Source: Aldrovandia affinis
Taxonomy: Eukaryota; Chordata; Actinopteri; Notacanthiformes; Halosauridae
Direction: 5' to 3'
Assembly: GCA_029706075.1 (NCBI GenBank)
Contig: JAINUG010000208.1
Span: 372,001-436,000, forward strand
Length of the DNA: 64,000 bases
This document shows positions 12,666 through 23,471 of the stretch, piece by piece (the first letter of the stretch is position 1; each line of letters opens with the position of its first letter). The notes beneath the pieces were generated by a model that had not been told where the DNA came from, did no database searches, and saw only the letters and a program-made list of their open reading frames with translations. Position numbers and translations under genes: made by a program.

Positions 12666-13488
12666 AATAAATCACAGTTGTGACATTGTTGCTGGACTGT
12701 GTACAGTGTTGTGTGAGAAGTTATGTCACCCCAGCAGTTGCATTATTTTTTGTCACTTCAGATAACTCCTCCTATCTTCACGGTTATGTTGTGCGATGGA
12801 AAGATGACACAGGGACTCGATCCGGGAAGGGGATAGTTACAGATTCGGATTGTTGCTGTATCATACTACGTTCATTAAGACAGAACCATCCATTGCCACT
12901 GTGTTCACTTTGGGCACACCTCTTCATGAATATTCATAACAAGGCATCACATAGGAGCTTTTACCCAGCTTCAAGGGTACAGAGACAGAACTTACAATGT
13001 TGAGATTATGGAGCTGACCATCTGGTTACTGTATCGAATCTGTGGTGAGATGAACGGATCAGTACTCGCATGTCCTTTAATGTGCATCTCCTGCCCGCAG
13101 AGGGGAATGGCCATGGGGTCACAAGAGAGACCTTTTACTCACAGGCAAGGCCAAGAACCACCTCACGAAAACATGGAAACGGCAGCATGAAGCCAGTCAT
13201 TTACTCCAGTCATTCTGCTGGTCTCTCATTCAGATTGGTCAGTTCATACTGAAACAGTACACAGTGAACCTTTTTGTTTTGGTTTGACTGATGATCTTAT
13301 TCACTGCATTAATAATCCTCTTTCAGGCAGGCATGGTGTTAAACCGCAGATCCCTGCCTGGCTCTGGCTCTGAAGCTGACTGAAATATTGGTACAGCCAC
13401 ACAGACAGCCACACATATTTCCCTTATTGCTTTATAAGAGCTTTGTAAAAGATCCCTTTAAACACATAATAATGAATACTATTATAAG

Positions 13489-13745
13489 GCATAGTGGGGT
13501 AGCCAACCCTGGTCCTGGAGAGCTGCAGGGTATGCTGGTTTTTGTTGTAACTTTTTGTTGTTTTTTTGTTGTTGTTGTTATTCATTTACTGATTTACCAG
13601 TAGATTTTCCTGTTTCAATTTCTGCCTCCAATTGGAGCCCCACCTACATGAGATTGTGATTTGTCAGAAGTAGTAACTGCCCATTAGTTTATGAACAAAG
13701 CACATCCCAGGAAGGGCTTCAGTGTGTCAACCTCACCCCACTCAG
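13489..13745. mobile_element. hAT-like MITE fragment
   Basis: It begins GTAGCCAACCCTGGTCCTGG followed by AGAGCTGCAGGGTATGCTGG, the familiar terminal sequence of a small fish hAT-type MITE. A related stretch, TACTGGAGAGCCATAGGGTC, lies near 22102 inside the larger hAT element. The right end is unclear. Confidence 0.45.
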
Positions 13746-13801
13746 TGGAATGCACTTGTTGTAAATCACGCTGCATGACTTGAATGAAATTAATTGTAAT
13801 T

Positions 13802-13858
13802 GGTCAGGTTCATAGTACAGAAGTGTTATGAGTAGCCTGGTCAGGCTCAAAGTACCAT
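13802..13858. repeat. 37-bp minisatellite, left part
   Basis: One and a half units of GTTATGAGTAGCCTGGTCAG followed by GCTCAAAGTACCAT. These are the same units as the array at 14546-14905, from which an inserted element separates them. Confidence 0.75.
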
Positions 13859-14545
13859 TTGCTGCATTTACATTTTAAACATTTAACAGACGCTCTTATA
13901 CAGAGCGACTTACAAGATGTGCATTAATACATGGTAAGATCAATCATTGTTCGCCCAAGAGATCAGTGTAGTGATACAGTAATAGACATAAATGTTGGCA
14001 GCTGCATACCGTACCTGTAACACAGGGAAGGAAAAGGTTAGTCGATTTTTTATTGTTATTTTTTGAAGACAGTCTTCAACATAGATGCATATTACAAAAT
14101 GCAGTATTAAACATGTAAGCAGTGGTGATGACAATTAGTTAAATGTACAGAGTCAGTGGTAGTGGGGTCTGAAGAGGTGGGTTTTGAGTCTCATGCAGAA
14201 GATTGCCAGTGATTCCATGATCCTGACCAAGTGCGGAAGATCGTTCAACCACCAAGGGGTCAGGACAGAGAAGAGGCGAGACTGCGAGGAGTGGGTGCCT
14301 GGGGCCTGGAGGGATGGGACAGTCAGTTTGCCAGAGGAGGCAGAGCGGAGGGGTCTCACTGGGGTGTAGGGTGTGATGAGTGTCTGGAGGTAGGAGGGAG
14401 CAGTTCCTCTAGCGGCTCGATAAGTGATTTAAATTTGATGCATGCTGCGATAGGGAGCCAGTGCAGAGAGGTGAGTAGATGTTGTGGAGGGAGAATCGGC
14501 AGGTCCGGGTGATCGCTGCGATGTAGCCGGGGTGATTGCTGCTCA
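13859..14545 (-). mobile_element. Retroelement inserted in the 37-bp minisatellite
   Basis: The left end contains AACAGACGCTCTTATACAGA followed by GCGACTTACAAG. This is the complement of the L2-type 3' tail shared by many fish SINEs and LINEs, and the same tail appears forward at 19985. The flanks CTCAAAGTACCAT (left) and CTCATACCAT (right) look like a diverged target duplication from within one minisatellite unit. The body near 14160-14520 is a dispersed fish repeat of a class I cannot name. Its open frames are not a known protein. Confidence 0.55.
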
Positions 14546-14905
14546 TACCATAAGGTCATGAGCAGCCTTATCAAGCTCATAGTACCATAAAGTTATGAAC
14601 TGGTCAGGCTCATAGTGCAGTAGGGTTATGAGCAGGATGGTCAGGCTCAATGTGCCATGAGGTTATGAGTAGCCTGGTTAGGCTCACAGTACCGTAAGGC
14701 TATGGGAAGCCTGTTCAGGCTCATAGTTCCATAAGGTTATGGGAAGCCTCGTCAGGCTCATAGTTCTGTAAGGTTATGAGCAGCCTAGTCAGGCTCATAG
14801 TTCCATAAGGTTATGGGCAGCCTGGTCAGGCTCATAGTACTGTAAGGTTATGAGCAGGCTTGTTAGGCTCACAGTACCATAAGGTTATGAGCCAGATGGG
14901 TAAGG
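14546..14905. repeat. 37-bp minisatellite, main array
   Basis: About nine or ten units of AGGTTATGAGCAGCCTGGTC followed by AGGCTCATAGTACCATA, a 37-base period. The last unit decays near 14905. Confidence 0.88.
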
Positions 14906-15675
14906 CTACCCTATGACCAATCGTGTGCTGCCTCGCGGGGCTGCCAGCCACAGCCGATGCTGGCACGGTAATAATTTGATTCCGGAACATGTAGCATACA
15001 GGCCAATGAACTGAGAATGTGTTATTTAGCTGGATGCAACTATCTGACAGCCCCACAAATGAACCATTCTCTCCAACACCTACAATCATTAATAACATTC
15101 GAGTCTTACCTGCATAAGCCAGATAATCACCTGGTCTCTCAACTCACCACCTGCCGGAGAGTGGGAACGCAAGGCAGAGTGGGACTTCAAAGCTAACTTT
15201 GAAGGCCATGTTCTTTTGTGCATCGCTCTAATGAATGCAAAGCAGAAACAGGTGCCTTTTCGGTTTGTGTTAGCTGGTTCCTGTCTTTGATGGCAAAACC
15301 AGACAGAAAATTCTCGTTATACGCATTTATGGCTCGGTAAACTACAGAATCTATGTTCTTGTGTTCTCTAGCATCATGACAAACTTTTATGCATATACTG
15401 CAGTGCAGCACAAATGCCCAGTGTGAATTTTTAGGATGTTTTTTTTCCTTCTAATAACCACTGTTAAAATATTACACAAAGGAATGTTGAGCTATTTCAG
15501 AAGCTGTTCGTTTCAGCTCAAGGTTCCCTTGCACAATTGGTTTTCAGACATGCTGCTTGGACAGGAGTTGCTCCATGGTGCCGTTGTGGTCTCTTTGTCA
15601 GCTCTCTCTGTCAGCTCGCGGTTGGAGCTGCTGCGATCCTCTCTGGCTGATTTTCCCCCCAAACCCTCAGTGAAG

Positions 15676-15740
15676 AAATAAGTTTGAAATAAGTTTGAAA
15701 TAAGTTTGAAATAAGTTTGAAATAAGTTTGAAATCAGTTT
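15676..15740. repeat. 11-bp tandem repeat
   Basis: Six tandem copies of AAGTTTGAAAT. The minus-strand Phe/Lys/Leu-rich frame across it is repeat-driven. Confidence 0.9.
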
Positions 15741-15834
15741 GGCATCTCCTCCCGGTCTGCCAAGCCCCAGAGCTGTGGAAAGTGCGTATCCAAGCATAAT
15801 GGGCCTGCAAGATACCTGTGCAGAGATGAACTTG

Positions 15835-15950
15835 TGCGTACGCAAGCATGTGTGTGCATGCAGGCATGTGTCTATGTGTATGCGTGAGTGTGTGCATGCT
15901 TGTGTGTTTACGCACGCGTGAATGCGTGTGGTTGTGTGTGTGTGTCTGAA
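15835..15950. repeat. TG-rich compound microsatellite
   Basis: An irregular alternating purine-pyrimidine tract (TGTGTGCATGCA types, GTGTGTGTG at the end). No coding signal. Confidence 0.7.
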
Positions 15951-17027
15951 AGAGAGGGAGACAGCCAGTATGGGGGTGAATTGTAATTAAAATTTTCAGT
16001 CTCGTTAAGTTGGTGACAGGCCGCACTGTGCCAGCCCCTTAGATGGATGACTGAGATCTGCCTTTAATACTAACGAACCAAAGATCGTTTAAGTTCAGGC
16101 CAAGAAAGGAAAAATTAATTAAGATATTTATGGTTCCAATTAATCAGTTCAGTGAGAGATGTCTAAAGCCTGCAGGGTTTATGGAACGGTGCATGCAGGA
16201 AGAAAATAATAGCTTTCTATCACTGGAAGACAATGGATTTTACCTACTCGTTTACCAAAACTAACTGCATTCACTGAGGGTCAGACCTAGGGTCAATACT
16301 AAGACCCCACCAATACTCAGCCCTCAGACCCATGGCCCTCCCATGACTCCAGCTCTGACCAGTTATATGACATAATCAATGCACTGATTGTGACGGGAGG
16401 GGGGCATTAGACATGTTTGGCACATCCGGCCAAACTCAGTTCCTGGGTTTCAGCTTCTCATATATAAGCCCTAGCTATGTGTGTGTGTGTGTCTGCACAA
16501 GTGTGTGTGAGAGAGAGTGAGTGTATGTGCCTGTGTGCATATGTGTGTTAGTGTGTGAGTATCTGTCAGTCACAGGGGCATCCAAAATGACTGCCTATAT
16601 AAAATGTGGGAAGACAGAGATAGAGTGATGTGGAAGGTGGAGGGGGAGACAGAGGAAAAGAGAGAGATATTTGAAAAGAGACAAACAAACCCACTGAGAG
16701 AGAAGGAGAGAGAGAAGGGACATCTACAGGGGATATTCAGACTTCAGTCAGGCCTGAATGACTTCAGCATTCTGACAGGGTGCTATAGAATGGGGCATTA
16801 AAGCACTGCACTGATACTATGCAACACAACACTGCACGGACTCACACTATGCAACACAGTGCTATGATTCACAACCCACTGACTCACACTTCACGACACT
16901 GCCATGTGTCTTTTTCCTGAGTGTCTTTGGCTGTCTGTCCATCCATTTGGTAAAAGGATTTATCCGTTTGATGGCTAATTTGCGACATCACTCTGTGTAA
17001 TTAACTCACCACCATGATAGCTCTAAT

Positions 17028-17048
17028 TATCTTTCTTTTCTCTCAAAG
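17028..17048 (+). other. Candidate 3' splice acceptor before the start-codon exon
   Basis: A pyrimidine tract TTATCTTTCTTTTCTCTCAAAG ends at 17048, about 215 bases before the ATG. Classical cadherin genes commonly put the start codon in exon 2 after a non-coding exon 1, so this may open the first coding exon. An in-frame TAA at 17191-17193 lies between it and the ATG, so the leader would be untranslated. No matching upstream donor was identified. Confidence 0.4.
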
Positions 17049-17262
17049 GCTGCTGATACTGAGACCTACAGTGAAAAGGAGAAAAGAAGAGGAGAAAAGG
17101 GATTGTGGGATAATGGAGGGGTGAGAGGGAGGGATGGAACTAAAGAAGGGGTGGTGAAAAGAATGAAGAAAACAAGAGAACTTCTCCCCCTAAACGGTAG
17201 CTCTTGCCACATCTACCACCAGCCAAACCAGATTTTGGTCTAAAATCCTACCCCAAAACCTC

Positions 17263-18672
17263 ATGGCTGCCAGAACTCTGATCCTATTGGTCATCCTGTG
17301 CCTTCGGGAGGGGCTTTGGGGAGGGGCGTCTATCTCCAAGGTTGTCAGGAGAAGAGGTATACGAGCTCATGCACCAATGGCGAGTGAGAAGAAACCAGTG
17401 GATCAATGGGATCCGAGCATTAAAGTGAACATGGTGTCACAGGTGAAACCCAGCAGCCTGATTGGACACCCTCCTGGAGCCGATGCTCGGCTGGTCATTC
17501 ACACAGAAACAGTGCCAGGCAATAGCGCAGCCCTGGTAGCCAATGGGAAAGGCATTGCTCCTGAAAATACCAAGACTGTGCCGCAGCTAGAACAGAAACC
17601 AGTTTCTAATCAGGATTTGGCCAGTCACACAGCGGCTGAGAGAGGTGGAGACGCTCTGGATTGGAGCGAGGCCCAGAATGGCAGTAAGCTGGAGCAAAAT
17701 GATAGAGCGCTCTTCCTCCGCATGCCAGACCTCGGTAACCATGGCAACAAAATCAGATTCAGACCCTTGGTTAGATCCAGAGTGAGACCAAATCTGACCA
17801 TTCTTACCACGGTGGTTCAAGGAAGACGGTTCCCCTTGGATTTGCCCGAGACGTCAAACCTGACTGAGAATGACGGTCTGCCACCTGTTTTGGCGGCAAA
17901 AGAGAGCCCAGATCGAGCGGCGAAAGCCCAGCTGCAGAGAAAGAGCACTGCAGGACTGAGCTCTCGCCCTGGGGCTGGACGGAGCAGGAAGCCAGATCCC
18001 CTCCTTTTGGGTCACGGCCAATCAGATACGAGCATCTCTACAGAGCCAGGGCCGGACGGGGCAGTCACTCCAGGCCTTGTCCTTGCGGGCGCTCAGACAG
18101 CGCGTCCAGATTCCAGCCTGGTTACAAATCCCGACTCTGATTCAGATCGGAGCGTGCAGACTCACTGGAGTCAGGTGGGCAAAGCCACCTTATATTCTGG
18201 AGACAGAGCTGAGCCTTGGGTACAGAGGCAGTCTACCGTTCACACCACACTGACCGTGCAGAGTGAAGGGAGCTGGAACACGGTCTCTAGCGCTCTGCAG
18301 ACGGATCTTCCTCTTCCGCCCGTGGTCAAGGTGGATCCCCAGGCCAAGAGGAGCCGGAGCAGCGGCAGAGAGGGCAAAGGAAAGGAACCAGAATCTGAAA
18401 TTACTCTGGATTCCATGAAAGGAGAAGCCAAACCAGACAGCAGCCGTGTTCTCAAGCTCCAGCCCAACCCCGATCCGGATTGGGAGAAGGCAGAAAATAG
18501 TGTGACGGTAGATTCATGGCTGGAAAACAGGGGCCTGGTGTTTGAGGAAGAGGAGGATGGGCAGGACCAGGGAGGAGCGGAGACTCGGTCGCGGAGTAGG
18601 CGGAGCTGGATCTGGAACCAGTTCTTTGTGATCGAGGAGTACAGTGGACCTGAACCTGTGCTTATCGGCAGG
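17263..18672 (+). CDS. cdh24: Type II cadherin (cadherin-24-like), coding exon 1: signal peptide, giant prodomain, start of EC1
   Basis: This exon encodes residues 1-470 of a calcium-dependent cell-cell adhesion receptor. The start ATG is the first after an in-frame TAA at 17191. Residues 1-22 form a signal peptide with core LILLVILCL. Residues about 23-447 form a prodomain. It is hydrophilic, has no cysteine, is rich in Ser/Pro/Asp/Lys, has sequons at N139, N177 and N199, an acidic EEEED at 428-432 and basic patches (RRR at 29-31, KRSR at 362-365). RSRSRR ends at 447, followed by SWIWNQFFVIEEYSGPEPV, the type II EC1 start with Trp2 and Trp4. The exon ends AGG|GTAAGA, phase 0. Prodomains of classical cadherins are normally a few dozen residues long, so this one is about ten times larger. 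GPEPVLIG and the exon 2 motifs favour cdh24 over cdh8, cdh11 and cdh22. Confidence 0.93.
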
Positions 18673-18678
18673 GTAAGA

Positions 18679-18875
18679 ATGTGTGTGTGTGTGTGTGTGA
18701 GCAGATGTGTGTGTGTGTATGTGTGAGGGGGTGCATGTGTCTGTGTGTGAGTGCGTGTGTGTGTGTGTGAGTGTGTGTGTGGGTGAGGGTGTGTGTGTAA
18801 GTATGAGTTTGTTTGAGTGTGTGTGTATGTGTGCGTGTAGGTGTGTGAGAGTGCGTGTCTGTGTCAGTATGTGTA
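18679..18875. repeat. TG-rich microsatellite just inside intron 1
   Basis: GTGTGTGTG tracts start seven bases after the exon 1 donor and continue for about 200 bases. They let the exon's reading frame run on for 17 more codons before a stop. Those codons are intronic. Confidence 0.9.
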
Positions 18876-19858
18876 TGCATGCATTGCTTATCGTTGTTGC
18901 ATCACACCAAGAATATTCTGCATTGTTGCATTATAACAGCAACATTCAGCATTTTAAAATTATACCACCTACATTCAGCATTGTTGCGTTATATTGTCAG
19001 TATTGAATTTGTTTTTTTGCAGTCCTTTTTTCGCAGGGTTCAGCAGGGGCTGTGCACCACACTGGTTTCTGCTTTTGTCCGCCCTAAGATTTTTAACGGT
19101 TCAATAACATTTCTCAGGCGAGTTGGAGGAAGTGGGGTTATCTGGGGTATTTCCTTCTGACTAAGTCTCTTGTATTAGAGGAAAGAGTGAAACCGGAAGG
19201 GGAAGAGGACTGCAGTGTGAACGGTAACGGGGAGATAATAACAGCAATTAATATTAATGCAGTACTTAAATAAAACATGCAAAGGACAATAAGGAAAAGA
19301 GGAGAACAAAATTATAATAACAACAGTACAGTAAGTAATAGATGAAGTAGAATAATAAGGAGAAAAATATTAAGAAGCACACCCCCTCGCAGTGCACTCT
19401 CTGTGTGCCCATCACAGATTCCAGAGTGAATATGGAGCGCAGCCAAGCTCTCGGGCTGCCAGGAATTTCAACTGACACCTCTGCGAGCTCTCCCCGCATG
19501 TTCTGTGTCCGCATATGTATAATTCTCTTACACAGTATAATGCTCTTATAAATCTTTAATCTCCCCTTCAGCCAGAGCGAGTCCGTGCCTTGCAGCGAGG
19601 ATCAATGCTGATGTTGTTGCTGCTACTGCTGTTTGTCACGAAAATAAAATAATAATAGATGAAGGAAAAGCGATGGAAAGCAAGCACTTGAGCCCCGCAG
19701 CAGCAGCGGGGGGAAACCCCTGCCCCCCCGATGCGATGTGCACCGCGCTGAGCACGCAGGTCACGAGGCGCGCCGCAAGGGTCAATTACACTCGATGCAT
19801 GGTGCAGAGGATGTGCGGGCCAAATGTGGGCCAAACATAAATGTGGAAACGTAAATGT

Positions 19859-20034
19859 GGTTCTGTGTGCCTCAGTAGGTAGAGCATGGCGTTGGCAACG
19901 CTTAGGTTTTGGGTTCGATTCCCACTGGAACCACATATACTGGCAAAAAACCCCACAAAAAAACAAATGTGTGCATTCATTACTGTAAGTCGCTTTGGAT
20001 AAAAGCGTCTGCTAAATGGCATACATACATATAA
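19859..20034 (+). mobile_element. tRNA-derived SINE with L2-type tail
   Basis: A polymerase III box A-like TGCCTCAGTAGG is at 19868-19879 and a box B GGTTCGATTCC at 19912-19922, within a tRNA-like head. The 3' tail contains GTCGCTTTGGATAAAAGCGT followed by CTGCTAAATGGCA, the tail shared by many fish SINEs and their partner LINEs. The head lacks a convincing full cloverleaf, so it is a SINE and not a tRNA gene. Confidence 0.8.
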
Positions 20035-21514
20035 ATGCACGGTTGTTGAAATCGGAGTCTGCGCTGCACACCTCTCAAATTTAGAAAAAATGTGTACACG
20101 CCACGGAAGCCGCGTTTCATACACGGGAGATGAATGGTTGACTAGCAAGATGGGCGAGGCGTTTCCGGTAGTTTACTTCGCCTCCTTCGTAAATCATCTA
20201 TACTACATCTATAACGCACTCCGTGCTTTACAGATCAATAGCCATGAATAACTTGACGTTTACAAAGACCGGGCGCACCGCTTGTGACCACGAATGTTGT
20301 GGATGCCGGATCACGTATAATTCACCCCATGTTGTTTATTATATGAGGTCGTTACCTTGAGCTCTGCCGCGAGGCCCTTTCGGACTGCACATATGCTCAA
20401 CTTTACATATGCTCAAAAAGCCGTTTCACTTTCCACCAGGACAAACTCAGAGAATGTTGTCACTATTTGGCAACTCTGACCAGTTATGAGCACATGGTTG
20501 AGCTAGCTAATCTCAGGATAAGTCAAAGATCAGTCCTATATTTTTAAATAAACTAAAAAGTGGATATTATTGCAAGAAGTCATTTAGCTTTCAGACTTTT
20601 CTACTGGCAGACTGTCCGCCATCTTGTTAAGATATTTTGTGCTTCTCAATTCGATCGTGATTGGTCGGTCTCACCCACGCCATCAAACGCAACAATGAAA
20701 GTAAAAATATTGTAACTTTGGCACACCACATGGCTCTATGTACAGCTCATGAGCATCCGGGCATTTCTCTCCGTTGAAAACAATGAAGGGAAAGTCGCAA
20801 TTGCCCGACTGCGCTTTCGGTGTGAAAGACCCAGGATCCGGATTGCGGTGTGATGGCGTGGATTTATGAGGGTGAACCCGTGCCTTAATGAAGTTTTAGC
20901 AGGGGTCAGGGAGACGTTGGCCAGCTGCTGGCCGAGAGTAATGATGAAGTGTCGGTGACCCGCCTTGGAGCAAAAGACCAGCACGCCACTGAACGCCGTT
21001 AACAGTGGAGACCGGGGCAAGCAGCGTGTGGTATATTAACCTCATACACAGAGTCTCTGTGTTGATACGATGAACCAGGGTAGCAGTATGGGGTATATTA
21101 ACCTTGCTCCGGTTCAGCGAGCATGTGCGTCTTTGTCAACTCTCATCCCCGGAAGGTATATGTTTCAATCGTGAGTCATATCTTTTTTGTGTGCATGCAT
21201 TAGTGGGGGGCACTTGCTCCTTATATCTGTCAGGATGACACAATCTTTACCCTTACTCACCTGGATAATGTTTTTCAGCCAGCAGTTTTACCCATGAGGA
21301 AATTATTTTTGGTAATTGTGCAGGGCTTTCATGCACTTGTTTATTATACCATACCAGTGGAGAGACAGTGTTGGATTAGGGCAGGGACGAGGGGAAATGC
21401 GCTTCTCCTAGCGTCTCCCTGGCCAGAGCTGTCTGGCTGTGGCTGGGGGACGGCAGTGTGACAGACAGAGCTGCATGTCCCTGGCAGCTTAGAGAGCCCA
21501 CTACTGTGCTCCCA

Positions 21515-21712
21515 AACACACTCACACACACGATACACTCATGCACACAACGAATCACTCACACAAGCACACACACACACAGACTCATGCATACACTAAC
21601 ACACACACCGACTCCTGCAGACACTCTCACACTGACTCACTCACACACACAGACTCACGCATGCACTAACACACGCAATGACTCCTGCACACGCTTACAC
21701 ACACACACACCA
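21515..21712. repeat. AC-rich microsatellite
   Basis: An irregular CACACA tract with CACTCA and GACTCA variants. The Thr/His-rich frame across it is an artefact. Confidence 0.85.
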
Positions 21713-21860
21713 CACAATTTAATTCAATTCAAATGGAGCTTCATTGTGTTTCATTTGTGTTGCCAAAGCATAGTACACATGTTCACAAACAAAAATAACA
21801 ATATGATTTCAACAACAATAAGTTATTGTATGTTGATAAACACAAGCATGTATATATACA
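21713..21860. repeat. TTCAATTCAA dispersed repeat, copy 1
   Basis: Contains AATTTAATTCAATTCAAATG, then GTTGCCAAAGCATAGTACAC. Three related copies lie at 37693, 52880 and 63843. All share the TTCAATTCAA start and, where well preserved, GCTTTATTGGCA and TTGCCAAAGC. The family is common in fish. I cannot assign its class. Confidence 0.55.
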
Positions 21861-21897
21861 TGTATGCACATACATACACATACACACACATACTTAC

Positions 21898-23154
21898 CAG
21901 TGGCGGCTGGTGAGCTGGAAACAGGGGAGGCATAAACCTTACCTTTAAACCAATGATTATCCCAGCCTATTTCCACTTATTTCCTGGATTTTCAATCAAG
22001 AAATTAATTACCTGAGTAATTAATACCAATTGGTATAGTGTTCCAATTTTGTTTTGTGATAGCATTGTTTTTCTTTACATCAGCGTTAGGGATGTTGGTA
22101 CTGGAGAGCCATAGGGTCTGCTGTTTTTTTTTGTTACTCAGCACTTATTTGATTGATTAAAGCAGTTGATTACACAGCTAACTGGCCTCACCTGGTTTGA
22201 TGTTTAGGGTGAACACAAAAATCATAAAAACATCATAGTAGCATTTTCCTTATGTCTACAGATTATCTGAACTTGTGCATAAATGCAATCAGCGTTCTCC
22301 GTGCCTCAATTCAAGGAGCATTAAAGACTTAAGTATCTGTTCATCTGATCTGTGCAGATCAAGAAGTTTATTGTTCGTGAAGAAGGACCGTTTTCATAGA
22401 ACTGAAGTTTGTTTGCTAGGTTTCGTTACTAGTTGCGCTCAAAGGTAGTGAGCTCCGCAGTTAACGGAGGGACTTATATTAATAAGTAGCCTACTCTTTG
22501 AAATGATTTCATTGATTTTTACTCAATTAAAGCCCATGTTGTCATTTACATTCTCTATCGTGCCATGAAGAAAAAGAACACTACAACAAGAGACACGATT
22601 AGTAGAAAGCTTTGGGATTGCCAGTTAATTATTCAGATAATTGCCATCCTTGTTAATCAAACAATCTCACGTTATAGCTTTCTCTTTCTTCACATCACAT
22701 TACAGAATGCAAATTCTAAGATGGAATTGAACAAAAACAGTGTAATAGCTTTAGGAGGAATTCCTTTCCTTAAATGTGTATGGCAGCAGCTTTGAGTGCA
22801 ACATGCAAAAAAAGGCTAGCAAACAACCTTCAGGAAGTCTGTGTGCTGTTTCATGTGAATTTAAGTTGCAGAATCTTGCAGATCAGTTTAATGCCTTTTA
22901 TGTCTTCAATATTCCCTGAATTCAGACAGCGAACAAAGAGTAATTATCCCCAAGTTCAAATAATATGTGATATAGGAAAACTCTATAAAAAACAATTATC
23001 ACAAAATACAATTGGCAATCATCATACCTATTGATGTTGGTTATTCAGCAAATTAATTGTTGTTACCCGAGGAAAGTAAACAGACACAGGTGAGAGTAAT
23101 GACTGGTTTAAAAGGTGTGTGCCTCCTCTGTTTCCAGCTCACCAGCCACCACTG
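21898..23154. mobile_element. hAT-like DNA transposon with about 60-bp inverted repeats
   Basis: The left end CAGTGGCGGCTGGTGAGCTG and the right end CAGCTCACCAGCCACCACTG are inverted. The match continues inward through GAAACAG, GGAGGCA and CTTTAAACCA. The flanks ATACTTAC and ATACATAC match at 7 of 8 bases, as expected for a hAT duplication. The interior (1.1 kb) has no recognisable transposase. The frame at 22774-23034 matches nothing I know. A decayed terminal piece of the same family lies at 38340-38550. Confidence 0.75.
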
Positions 23155-23270
23155 ATACATACATACTCACACTCACTCACACACAATCATTAACACTAAC
23201 GCACACACATACAAAATGACACACACATACACATGCAAACAATGCACATACACACACACACCCTAACCCA

Positions 23271-23471
23271 CAGGTGTCAAACTCATTCCATCGAGGGCCG
23301 AGTGTATGCAGGTTTTTGTTGCAACCAATGCACTACACCAGGTGATTTCACTAATTAGCTCACCTCTTCAACCAAGGAGGGAACCTAATTGAAATCACCT
23401 GATGTAATGCATTGGTTACAACAGAAACCTGCACACACTCGGCCCTCGATGGAATGAGTTTGACACCCCTG
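23271..23471. mobile_element. Palindromic hAT-type MITE (201 bp)
   Basis: Almost the whole element is an inverted repeat: CAGGTGTCAAACTCATTCCA on the left and TGGAATGAGTTTGACACCCC on the right, with CATCGAGGGCCGAGTGT next to the left end. The flanks CCCTAACCCA at 23261-23270 and 23472-23481 are identical, which covers an 8-base hAT duplication. It could form a long hairpin in RNA or single-stranded DNA. Confidence 0.85.

Larger units (their letters stand above)
1..17027. other. Region upstream of the cadherin coding start
   Basis: No host coding exon was recognised here. The separately listed repeats and mobile elements fill about half of it. Stretches with nothing recognisable are roughly 1-570 (opens with a (TC)19 run, then purine-rich), 735-1913, 2017-2817 (several TAATTA-type AT-rich blocks), 6236-7141 (pyrimidine-rich), 7361-8499 (with a TG run near 7806-7856), 8761-10134 (AT-rich), 10491-11050, 11753-12319, 12666-13488 and 14906-17027. 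Classical cadherin genes usually have a non-coding first exon, so the promoter could be in this region or beyond the window. I could not pick it out. Confidence 0.6.

Noticed and set aside
18673-18726. Extension of the exon 1 frame by 17 codons into Val/Cys repeats
   Set aside because: These codons lie after a strong GTAAGA donor and in a TG microsatellite. Splicing to 37824 gives the family sequence.
19859-19936. A functional tRNA gene
   Set aside because: Boxes A and B are present but the acceptor and anticodon stems do not pair convincingly, and an L2-type SINE tail follows.
20736-21020. 94-residue minus-strand frame as a possible small gene
   Set aside because: No recognisable domain, signal peptide or splice context. 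Isolated frames of this length are expected by chance in 64 kb.
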